Of a DNA stretch of 64,000 nt, positions 24,663-35,427 are shown piece after piece; within the stretch, counting starts at the first letter, position 1; the number at the start of each line of letters is the position of its first letter. The notes beneath the pieces were generated by a model. That model searched no databases. It saw only the letters and a program-made list of their open reading frames with translations, and had not been told where the DNA came from. Origin of the DNA: Anoplolepis gracilipes (Eukaryota > Arthropoda > Insecta > Hymenoptera > Formicidae). The stretch covers positions 15,742,001 through 15,806,000 of the forward strand of contig NC_132971.1 of assembly GCF_047496725.1 (NCBI RefSeq), in the 5' to 3' direction. The translations under genes and the position numbers were made by a program.

Positions 24663-26819
24663 ATGAAAAGAGTAATTATTTTCGTTAATGGAACCGATGT
24701 TAACGGCAAGGTGATACCATATATATATTTTTATTATAATAAATTAATTTTATTTTTTATTTTTTTTTCTCCCTATTTTTTTACAAACTGAGTATTTAAT
24801 TAATATTTTTGATTGTCTTACATTAAAAAGATTATCTTGTGGCAAATCAAATTCACTTTGTACATAAGAATGGTATAGTTGTTTGTACTAAAAATAATAT
24901 AGAAGTTGTGTATTATATTTTTTACTATATATAATTTATTTGTAATAGGTATTTGTGGTGACTCATTCATTAGATGAATTATTAGCAGCAGCTAGTGCAA
25001 AATTCAAAATAACTGCAAAAAGAATTTTTACGTCACAAGGTGGAGAAATTGATGATATCAAGCTAATTAGGTAAAATACTTATTTTATTCTTTTTTTTAT
25101 TAAGATTTATACATTTATACTTATAATTTAAATGTATATTATGTTCTGTAGACGTTTTTTAAAATACTTAATATTTATATATACAGACATAAATTTTTAA
25201 ATAATAAATATAATTTTTTTTCACAGAGACGATGATATTCTATATGTTTCAAGTGGAGAAAATTTTATACAGATAAACAAGATATATAGTCATAATCAAT
25301 TCAATAGGAATTCAGACTGGATTACGTTGAATATCGGAGGAAAATATTTTACTACAACTAGAGATACTTTGACAAAGAAGGAGCCTACTAGTATGTTAGC
25401 AAGGTACTTTATCTGTTTCTAATTAAAACTTCTTATATTTATATATAATTATTTCACAAACATACAAAATTATTAAAATTATTAAATATTTTTTTATGTG
25501 TGTCTGTTTTTTTGTATTACTGCAATAGCAATTTTTTTTCTTTTTTTATACATTTGTACATGTACATATAGTTTCATAGTTATTTTTTTACAACTTTTAA
25601 TTATATAACATTAATTTTATTCTTTAATTAAAATTATATTGGATTGCCAAACTGGATAAATGAAGAATAAAAATAATGTTTTATAGTTGTATAAAAATAA
25701 TGTAATAATAATGTAATGATTTATGTAGAATGTTTACAGAAACTATAAATGCTGAACATGCAATACAACCAAGTAGACAAGATCATCATGGAGCATATTT
25801 AATTGACAGAAGTCCTACATATTTTGAGCCATTATTAAATTATTTGAGGCATGGTGAAATAATACTAGATTCAAATATTAATATAGCTGGTATATATCTT
25901 TAAATTTAATTTAAATATATACAATAAATATATAAATATTTATTGATCAAAATAAAACAAGTTTTTTTTCAGGAATATTGGCAGAAGCTTCTTTTTATGG
26001 TATTGAAGGTGCTATTCGAATACTTACTACAATGGCAGAAAAGGAAGAAATGCAAAAAGAGGGTCTTATATCTCTAACTCGCAAAGATGTACTTAAAGCC
26101 ATTATGTCAACGCCAACTAATGCAGAACTTAGATTTCAGGGAGTTGATTTTGTAAGAGCTGATCTTTCAAAACTAGATCTTAGGAATATTAACTTCAAGG
26201 TACATTTATTTTATGCATCGCAAAAGTTAAATTAATCAATACAATGGAAACAATCTTACAATCATGTCTATATTTATGCATTACAGTATGCTATCATGCA
26301 TCATTGTAGTCTGGCAGGTGCTAATTTATCAGGCTGTTGTTTTGAGCGTGCTGATTTATCTCATGCTAATTTGCAAGGCGCACAACTTGTGTGTGTCAAA
26401 ATGTCGTGTGCAAATTTAGCTGCAGCCAATCTGCATTCATGTAATTTTGAAGATCCTGGTGGTCTACCAGCAAACATGGAAGGTGTAAATTTGAAAGGTG
26501 CTAATCTTGAAGGCAGCAACATGGCAGGTGTCAACCTTCGAGTAGCTACATTAAAAAATGCTATTCTTAAAAATTGTGTCTTGAGGTCTGCTGTTTTAGC
26601 TGGTGCTGATTTGGAGGTACAATAATAAATTGTATAATCTTTATTTCTAATGGCATAATTGTTTTTTTACTGCTATGTTAATATGCTTGTGTTATTTTTT
26701 AGTGCTGTGATTTGTCTGGTTCTGACTTACAAGATGCAAATCTGCGTGGTGCAAATTTGAAGGATACTGCTTTTGAGTTAATGTTAACACCACTGCACAT
26801 GTCTCAAACAATACGATAA
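24663..26819 (+). CDS. KCTD9: KCTD9 orthologue: BTB/POZ domain and pentapeptide-repeat protein
   Basis: Seven coding exons: 24663-24710, 24949-25070, 25227-25403, 25729-25889, 25973-26199, 26287-26616 and 26703-26819 (1182 nt, 393 aa, close to the 389 aa of human KCTD9). All junctions are GT...AG and keep frame. Residues 1-75 form the N-terminal ubiquitin-like/KHA region, opening MKRVIIFVNG. The BTB/POZ (T1-like) domain begins at W88 (ITLNIGGKYFTTTRDTL) and runs to about 190, including DRSPTYFEPLLNYLRHGE. From about 224 onward, pentapeptide repeats of the A(D/N)Lxx type build a right-handed beta-helix, with the family-typical CNFEDPGG and the C-terminal MLTPLHMSQ block. In animals KCTD9 oligomerises and is proposed to act as a Cul3 ubiquitin-ligase adaptor; the substrate is unknown. 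All blocks expected of the family are present, so the gene looks intact. Confidence 0.96.
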
Positions 26820-27061
26820 CAATGAATGTTATACTGCATATTATTGCAGATTGAATTTTATACATAATAATGTGATATTTAATATAATTTATAGTAACTT
26901 AAATGAGTAAAATTGTAATATAAAATATTTTTTTTATATTTAAAATATATTTATAGTAATTTAAATTAATAATATTGCAATATAAAATATTTTTTGTATA
27001 TCATTAAACATAAGAGTATTTATTTTTTTTATATAAGTGTTATTAGTTAACATAATACTTA

Positions 27062-27209
27062 GGACCAGTATCTTCAACGTCTGATTAACTTTTACTTTGG
27101 TTTAAATTTTCGTTAGAATTAATCTTTGTTTTCAGAATTTATCTGAAAGAAACGAAAATATAGTTTAAACTTTAAACCGAGTTTAATTGACGTTGGATAA
27201 ACTGACCTT
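27062..27209. mobile_element. 148-bp MITE flanked by TA
   Basis: Both ends match as imperfect inverted repeats over roughly 45 bp. The left arm starts AGGACCAGT..CAACGTC and the right arm, reversed, reads AAGGTCAGT..CAACGTC. TA dinucleotides sit at both borders (27060-27061 and 27210-27211), the target duplication of Tc1/mariner-type elements. There is no coding capacity. Confidence 0.55.
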
Positions 27210-27343
27210 TATATTATTTTATTTATAAGATTATTGTATAACAATCGAGACATGAATTAATCTGTACAATCTAGTAGTTTCTTAAGTAATTTATATTATA
27301 TATAAGTTTATATTAGTTTTTTCACTACACAAATATTTTAGAC

Positions 27344-27367
27344 TAATATATTTGTGTTATATGTATG

Positions 27368-27428
<61 letters not shown>

Positions 27429-27429
27429 C

Positions 27430-27471
<42 letters not shown>
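27344..27471. repeat. (TA)n tract inside a perfect inverted repeat
   Basis: ATATATTTGTGTTATATGTA on the left is mirrored at about 27419-27440, with (TA)n between and a second (TA)n following. It can form a long cruciform. Confidence 0.75.
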
Positions 27472-27474
<3 letters not shown>

Positions 27475-28333
27475 TTTTTTCATACTTTTGTAATTTGTGA
27501 ATTATAAAAGTATATTTATGTAAATTTTTTATTATATAATTTTTTTTATCTTTGATTAATATGTAACATCTAGTTTAATACATTATTTAAATTAATGTTT
27601 TAACATTTTTACATAGTTTTAACAAATAAGGAATTTATGCAAAATTTTAAATAAGGAAAGTTGAGAGAAATTGAAATATTTTTAGTAAAAATTAAAATTA
27701 CTTAAGATAAATATAAGATTATTTAAAATAATTATACAAAATTTTATTTATTATTTATCAAAAGTATTTGGTTATAAATAATAATCACAGAGGTGTAATA
27801 ATAATTTTAAGTTTTTGTTGTTAATTTTATAAATTATAAATATTGATATGTATAATCAAAAACATTTTATTTTCTAAGCAGTTTAAAAATTTTTCTTCCA
27901 GGATTTCTTACATTAATGGCGAAATATGTAAATATATAATAGAAATTTTAAATATTTAATAATTTTAATTTCTGTCTCTCATATATTAGGATATATTATT
28001 CTTACTTAAATAAATGCAGAAAATTAAAATGCAAAACTTTTAGGATAGAATTTCTCGGTAATACAAATTGCAATTATAAATTTTTCTTTATATTTACGAA
28101 GTCTTTTTATAAACATTTCTAAATTAGAACGGATAAAATTATACTCTGGTGTAATGTCGGTTTATCTCAGCTTCAACGATTGTCTTGTATATGTTAAAGT
28201 ATATATTGCATGCTTGTAATGAATTTATATATTATATTCCATGCACTATGTGTCAAATTATTTATATTGCATATATTAATATTATAGAATTATTTCTATT
28301 GCATTTAAATGATTTATGTATAAGTTAACATTG

Positions 28334-28380
<47 letters not shown>

Positions 28381-28525
28381 TTAATTTATAACTTTGTAAT
28401 AAAAAATTTCTTTATTAAAATTATGCTTTTTAATAAATTCATCGATAAAAAAATGTATAAAAATACATTTTAGTCTCAAACTGAAAACATATTTTTAAAA
28501 CATTTTTTTCTCTGAGCTTTTTATT

Positions 28526-28590
28526 GAATTTTTATTTTCAATATGAATTCTAAAGTTGAATTTTTATTTTCAATATGAATTCTAAAGTTG
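28526..28590. repeat. Tandem duplication, 32-bp unit
   Basis: Two head-to-tail identical copies, containing TCAATATGAATTCTAAAG, start at 28526 and 28558. This looks like a recent slippage or duplication event. Confidence 0.9.
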
Positions 28591-28739
28591 TTTATATTAC
28601 CAACCTAACGTGACGAGACTGATGATCTTATGCTTGAATCACATTAACGATTGGCGATTGTGTCTGCGTTTGCATCTTTTGGCCAATCAGAAAGCAGCTT
28701 TTGGTGATTGCGATTCTCAATAATCTGTCTATTTTTCAA

Positions 28740-29443
28740 ACGCGAGACGACTGATTGTGAGTTCTCGTGGACACAAGGCTTTATAGTATTTCGTCAGTGT
28801 CCGTGATATTCCTAGATTCTAACAATGAGTTCTACCATCGTGTGAACATTAACCTTCATAAAACAACAAGTGAGCATTTTATAGCACGTAACGTAGTTAA
28901 ATGAAGATATATACGTGAAAGGAACGCAACCTAAACCTTAAATGTTTATTGTCAATCATAATGATGAAGGTCGCTTTTTTTTCTGCTTAGAGATTTCATG
29001 AAAGACTCTACAGTTTCTCTGTAAATTATAATTTTGTCATTCACATCATGACATGAACTCCGCCACATTTGAACCGAGCGCGGCCGAGTACGGCCGAGTA
29101 CAGCCGAGTCGGCAGAAATTATCAGGACAACAAGAAATATGGCGGCATTGCGCAGCTTTGTCGAACGCGAGGAGATTGGAGCTGGATAAACGTACGTTGT
29201 TTCATGCGTTACACGTCTGTTGTACGAATCGTGACAAAAAGCGACGTTCGTAAGTCATTCAATAAACAGGGACGACCAGTAAACGCGATGAGTGAGCGCC
29301 ACGTCGTGTGACAGCATGTGCAGTGTTTTGTGACGAAAGGAATTCGCCCGCCGCGGCCGACCCAGGGACCTTCTATCTATATACATTTGATATCATACGC
29401 ACGACAACGTACAATTATTATTCGACAGTCTCTCCAGTCTCAG
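28740..29443 (+). promoter_or_regulatory. GC-rich promoter island and probable non-coding first exon
   Basis: The base composition shifts sharply from AT-rich to GC-rich. A strong donor (CAG followed by GTATGTAAG, at 29444) ends the island, and a second possible donor (CAACAA followed by GTGAGC) lies at 28870. An ATATGGCGGC motif at about 29138 resembles a Pho/YY1-type site. A ten-base unit CGGCCGAGTA is repeated at 29081-29110. The short frames here lack domains, so I read them as 5' UTR. The simplest reading is a TATA-less promoter and untranslated first exon of a + strand gene continuing to the right, possibly to the coding exons at 51.3 or 56.2 kb. Confidence 0.45.
29081..29110. repeat. 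Three copies of a 10-bp GC-rich unit
   Basis: CGGCCGAGTA occurs twice in tandem, followed by the variant CAGCCGAGTC. It lies within the promoter island. Confidence 0.85.
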
Positions 29444-29952
29444 GTATGTAAGATTGTTTCTTTGCTATTTTACGCAATGAGCCAGCTCCTGTCTCTTTCT
29501 CTTATTTGTCATCATCCTTCCTCGCGGTTATCAAATCACGCGATATCGAGCATATAATTGCGCTCGCGATATAACCTTGAAGTTATTGTCACGCGATGTG
29601 TGTCGAGAGGATGGAGTTGTTGGAGCTGGCTCACTCGAGGGTGTTCCCTGTACTGTCATATGGTCCTACAAAGGGCATTGACTTTTAAAGCACATTGCCC
29701 TCGAGAGACGGCCCTTATCTCTTGAGGATACAGTGTTAACGACCTAATGCATTAATAATCTCGTTTGTTTGTTCCGAATAAAGAGGTTATGATAGATTGA
29801 GGTAGGCCTTGTGAACAATTGTTATGAATGTGCTCAAGATCAGATAACGAGTTGCCCAATTCATTGTCATACCGATCGAATTATCTCTGTTGATTATCTT
29901 TGTCACATTTACCGCTGCGTCTTTGACAAATTCAAATTGATTTGATTCGCCG

Positions 29953-29954
<2 letters not shown>

Positions 29955-29992
<38 letters not shown>

Positions 29993-30058
29993 TGTGTATG
30001 TAGATATATATGTATATAAATATAGTGTGTGTATGCAGATATATATGTATATAAATAT
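29955..30058. repeat. (TA)n followed by a 35-bp tandem duplication
   Basis: A (TA)n tract (about 29955-29988) leads into two 35-bp copies starting AGTGTGTGTATG at 29989 and 30024; they differ at one base. Confidence 0.88.
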
Positions 30059-31495
30059 CGTTGATGCGCGGTAATACTCGAGTATCGATTGAGAAAATGT
30101 TTGTCTTCTGTAATAAGCCCAAAGATTTGCGATGATCGACGAGTGTAATGTCGCAATGCAGAGGAAAAGAAAGAAAGAGAAATCGATAATCTAGATCTAG
30201 ACAGAGAGGGAGTAATTGATTTCGAGAGTAATTCCGCGAAAGAGCATAATTATCATTGAGATTCTCGAAGATTGCCGCTGACTGAAATAACAAGAGGAAG
30301 AGTACGTAGCGTGTACACACACATATTCACATGTGTGCGTAAGCTGGATATACATTTGTGATAAATAGGTCAGACACTTCTCAATACCGCGGTCATTGAC
30401 CCGGGACTCGTCCTGCCGATAAAGCAGAACGTTAATTACCTTGATTTATTATCTATATACATATCGACGCAATAGAGGTCACTACGCGGTACATTTCTAA
30501 TTTACGTATGATTTACACATTTATTTTTTATTTTTTTTTTACATATTACGCTTCTGCGAACAGTGTTTATAAGGATACTTAGCTTTGGGTCGGTTTATTT
30601 TATCTCTCCAAAAAAATAATGCGGTTTTTAATATGCTTTTTGGAAACCGTGTTATTCATTGTGATTTATTTATATTCTTCCAAAGATATAAAGTGAAAAT
30701 GATAAAATAAAAATAACAATATATTTGTATCAATTACGACTTTTCTAGAAGAGTGTTGCTTTCAATGTACTTTTCTTGCCATTAAATAATTTATAAAACT
30801 ATTTCCTATCCTGAAATATATTTAAAAATAAAATTTTATATTGATATTAATTTAGTATTTAATTTTATTGATTTTTAATTTTATTTAATTAATAAGATTT
30901 TTGTTTGAATATATAAATTTTCTTACCAAAATAGGAAAACGTCTAAGCTTTGCATAATTTTATTTAATTTATAATTTGTAATATGATTTTTTATTACTTT
31001 ACTGATCTTAATTTTTAACCATTGAAGTGACTTATAACAGTTCGCATTTATACGTATGCAAGCTATTGAATTCTCTAGCAGCGTTGTTAAATTTATCAGA
31101 ATTAGCTAACAATAAGCGTAAAGAAGGAGAAAAAGGTCAACGTTTCGACGTATATTTAAACTGCGTTCGATGATCGCAAGAAGACAACGTGTTGACCTTG
31201 AACCCAAAAACTATATTTGACATTGCGTCTCACTTTATTCTTCAAGGTTTGCTTTATCAGTTTTCGTCAGATTTTCAAATACAATAAGTTTCGTAAGCTC
31301 CAAAAAGAGAGTTTTTTTAAAAATAAAAAACATCGATTAAAATAGTCACGAGCAAACGTACACATGTATCAACATCAACATTCGAGTGAGATATTTTCAA
31401 AAGTTTTATTTATTCTGAAACAATTTTTATATAGTATTGAACATTTCCTTGTATTTAAAATGTTTTAATCGTAAGTAGTATTAAAATGTTATCTG

Positions 31496-32871
31496 TAGAT
31501 ATAAAAGTGAGACATTGTATGATTTTTAAGAGCAATTTATTATTTAAGAACAAATTTGTTTATTATAAAAGAGTATTAAAAGTTTTCATGTAGTTATGAA
31601 TATTATTAAAACTTTTTAGAAAATATGCATGAATATATTCAGAATCCGAGAAAATGAGCAAAATTTTATTTGAATAATAATAAATAATTAAAAAGCAAAG
31701 CATAATTTATTTGTAAGGGACGAATGCATTTTTATTTAAATACAAATTTTTGATTAATTTTTTGATTAAATAATTATTTAAATAAATTCTTATCTAAATA
31801 ATTATTTAATATGTTTTTATTATTTTTAATTTGTATGAATACTATGAACAAAATTATCGTACTATATTATTAATTATTATAATAATGATTACGTTATATT
31901 CATATATTACTTTTTTATCAAAATAAAATTTGTTTTTATTGGGTTATCAGGATGTCTATTTCCTGGAAAACCATGAAAAATCGGGAATATTCAGAGATTT
32001 TTTTTTGTCTCTGGAAATCAAGTCTCATAGAATTTTGGGATTCAGAAAATTTTTTCGAAAATTCTGTTTTTTAATAATTTTACTTTTCATCTTGTAAACA
32101 GTCAGCCGTGTGTGTGTGAAACTGGCATCTCGCTTCGTGCAAACTCATTAATTGAGTTGAGAGTTTTGACTTTATTTTTAATAATTTTAGAATTCTTGAT
32201 ATATAAATTAAACAAGTAGTGTTGACTATTAAAAGAATAGGAAAAAATCAGGACAAACTGAGATGCCAGGTTCATGCTGCACTCACTTTGTCTTTCGACA
32301 AGTCATTTTTTTAAATATTCTTGCCAAATTTTAAGCATTTGATAATGCTGCAATAGTTCTACAAAAAGTTTTATGCGTAAAAATGATTAGAATATTATAT
32401 TAGATAATTATATAAATTAGATTGCCCGAGACATTGGACGTAAATAAGATTCATGTTATACTGGCGTTTCGATATCTAATTTTTTTAATAAATGTTCTAA
32501 TAATTTTTACGCATTTAGAACTTTGTTCAGAAAGTATAAGTGAGTGACACAAAAAAATAACACAAAATCTCATTTAAAGTCGATAGAACATTTGAAATAT
32601 GACTAGCGTGTATCATCTTACAATTAGTATTTGTATGTGTGGTGGTTCGGCCAATCTAATTTGTCTAATAAATATATTGTAATAATTTTTACGCAGAGAA
32701 ATCTCTGGAAATTACGCATAGAAATTAAGCTGGAAATTAAAAGCGATTATAGATTGATATAAAATCTCATTAAAGTCAACAGAATAATCGAAATATGACC
32801 AATGTCTCATCTCAATATTTATACATTTCGGCGTCTCTTGAAATTTGTATAGTGTCTCACTTTTATATCTA
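31496..32871. repeat. Complex decaying repeat with inverted 20-bp ends
   Basis: TAGATATAAAAGTGAGACA at 31496 is mirrored at 32852-32871. Inside, a segment around 32461-32640 is repeated in direct orientation around 32641-32835 (period about 180-200 bp). Part of the same unit, with GCGTAAAAAT and TTAGATTG, appears inverted at about 32371-32440. GAGACATTGG-type motifs recur. No transposase is seen. It could be a degenerate non-autonomous transposon or scrambled satellite. Confidence 0.4.
31948..32098. mobile_element. Truncated, inverted copy of the 22.75-kb TIR element
   Basis: The sequence starting CAGGATGTCTATT aligns with the reverse complement of the right half of the element at 22748-23150. 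Shared landmarks include TCTCATAGAATTTT, GGGATTCAG and AATTCTG..TTTTAATA. The other end is missing. Confidence 0.6.
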
Positions 32872-34679
32872 TACATAATTATTCTAATATTAGTTATAAT
32901 TACAAACTTTTTCGAAAATGCAAAGAAATTCTTAGTACTATATAAAAATGGTTTTAAAACAAACAAAACTCTTGCAAATTCATCGATGTCTCATTCGAAT
33001 ATAACGAATAGTACAAATAAAACATAAATCAAAATTTATTCAAATAACAAACTAAATAAAAATGTACTTGAATAATGTCCATTTCTGCTTATAGAATTAT
33101 GCACAAGAACTACTTTAAAATAAACAAATATTTCGAAGGTTGATCAGCGATGTTCGTACAAGTTATTATTTGCTCATTAGTATTGTATATTAATTGACGG
33201 TTTATTTTTTTCTTTGTAGCACTTTTTTTTTGTTTAACGATTAAAACTTTGTTTAAACTATTAAGAATTATAAAATTATTGAAAAAATATAACTAAATTT
33301 TAATTATTTATTAATTTCTGCAAAAAAAATATGCCAGTTTTACACACTATATTTGATTTTAAACTTTGAAAAGTTTAGAAGATGAAATTGTTTTTTGTTT
33401 TTACAATTTTTTAATGCACATTTTTTTCGTTACTACAACTTTCGTTATTACAACACTTATCGATTAAAAATTTATCGGTTAATTTATTTATTATAATTAA
33501 TTACTTAATCAAAGTTGAAGTTTTAATCAAGAATTTTATTAAACTAATTCCAACGTAACTATAGTTCAAGATTAATTGATATATTTGTGAGATGTGTTAT
33601 TACGTTTTAAAATTTACTACGCTTTTTTAATAAAATTAATGATGTTTACAAAGTTTTCGTACTTCTCTATTATATTTTCTCTTATAGGCACCTTGTGTAA
33701 TAATTTAGGATAGATGAATCCATTTAAAGTTTTAGGTACATGTATGATTGATTGTTTGTTTGGTAAATCAAAGTTTTACGAAGTCATATGAAAAGTTACA
33801 TAACTTTAATTTTAACAATAAACTGTATAACGTAATTTGGCTAAATAATTGCCTGAACGAAGTTTAACTTTAATTAGACTTCAATAAAGTTTGACTATAA
33901 GCTGAAATGCGACATTACTTCGCACCTTAAAGTTATAAAGAACAATAGGATCATAGCATTTGATACAAATATTAATACTAAAATTGAGGTGAACAAACAA
34001 CGCATTTTCTGCGAGAAAACTGTGCAATTCTACAGTAACGTTTAGATTGTAAAAAGATCGATTTTGAAATTAGAAGATATGAAGAGATGTTTACACGTCT
34101 TACAGTGTTTCTCTTTACAATCAATTTAATCTTGTACAATTCTGCGGAAGATGATATGAGGATTAGAATCTAAATGTTCCTTTCAGATTTGAAGATATGA
34201 AAAATATTTAGAATATACAAATTATACAAATTAAATATTTTTGTTAATACATTTTATATAAATAAAAAATAATTTTATATTTTAAGAATTTTCCTTTTTT
34301 ATTTAAATTTCTGAGTTAAATATTATCTCAAAATGATACAGGATATTAGATTGATTTTATCTTATTTATCAGCAGCAATATAATGCAAAGATAAAAAATA
34401 TGGAGTAGTTTTATTTTAAAAAAACATGAATGAGATAATTAATTGTTAATAAAATATAAATTTAAGAGAAAAATGAGAAAAATATTACATTTATTATAAT
34501 ATGTTTGTTTTTTTGAATACGAGTTTTATATATTTTTATATATTTTTCTTAATTTGAAAAAAACATTTAACATATTTTAGAAATGTTACGTCTAGACTTT
34601 TGGAAATATTAGATGTGTTTAACAATTGCCCGATGAATTGTGTACTCTAAATTCATATACTGCGTCATATATTGATATA

Positions 34680-35427
34680 CAGGATGTTCTGAAATCTATA
34701 TCCTTTTAAGTGTATTTTCTGGTTAATTTGGAGAGTTTTTCTTAGTAAAAATGTCGAAGAAAGTAATCTTTTTTTGCAAACTTCCAATTTTTGTCATTAT
34801 ATATCTTTGTACTCTGGGAAAAAACACGGTTACAACCCACTTTGAGGGCCACGATTAGTAATCAAATTATTTGGATGGCTCATAATTAAATTTTCCAATT
34901 AGCTATTCTATTTATTTCAAAGATTTTTAAGTTATATTAGTCAATTATCTCAATTAGTTCCGTCGATATCCAGTTACGCAAAGATAATTTTTACTTAAAG
35001 GGCACTAATCAAAATGTTAAGTTGCTTAATTACAAAAAAAAATGGTCAAAATTTCTCTCAAAGTAATTGCAATTTTTAGTTACGCGGAGTTAAGGGTAGA
35101 TTATTTACGTAAAATTAGGATTATGAGCAATCCAAATAATTTGATTACTAATCATGAGGCCCAAAGTGGGTTGTAATCGTATTTTTTTCCCAGAGTACCT
35201 AATTGTATGCCTTAAATTAAAATTTTATTAAAGTAAACTCCACTTGAAATTAACTAAAGAATGTGTTAATCTTTTTATTCTAGGAAATTTAGATTTTAAC
35301 AATCCCTTGAAAAACCCGTCTTTTTCAATCGCTTATAACTCGAAAATCATTGTCTTAATATTTTTGCTAAAGAAAAATAATTTCCGAATTGGCCAGAGAA
35401 TCTGCCCATGTATGTCAGGACACCCTG
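34680..35427. mobile_element. TIR element (about 362 bp) interrupted by a second MITE
   Basis: The left end CAGGATGTTCTGA and the right end (reversed) CAGGGTGTCCTGA are inverted repeats bordered by TA (34678-34679 and 35428-35429). Similarity continues inward over about 100 bp, for example TTCTGGTTAATTTGGA against TCTCTGGCCAATTCGGA. A separate 384-bp element sits inside. Removing it leaves about 362 bp with no coding capacity. TA borders point to a Tc1/mariner-type mobiliser. Confidence 0.65.
34812..35195. mobile_element. 384-bp MITE nested inside the 34.68-kb element
   Basis: Terminal inverted repeats of nearly 80 bp start CTCTGGGAAAAAA on the left and mirror at 35119-35195, with a few mismatches. 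They include the shared block TTACAACCCACTTTG and AGTAATCAAATTATTTGGAT. TA duplications flank it (34810-34811 and 35196-35197). No open frame fits a transposase. The long, well-preserved TIRs suggest a younger insertion than its host element. Confidence 0.75.

Larger units (their letters stand above)
26820..28700. other. AT-rich intergenic DNA after KCTD9
   Basis: This holds the KCTD9 3' UTR (no poly(A) signal chosen with confidence), a 148-bp MITE, two (TA)n tracts enclosed by an inverted repeat, another (TA)n tract at about 28,335-28,375 and a 32-bp tandem duplication. No gene is seen. Confidence 0.6.

Noticed and set aside
29787..30320. 177-codon minus-strand frame
   Set aside because: A large part is (Tyr-Ile)n translated from a (TA)n microsatellite and the neighbouring tandem duplication.
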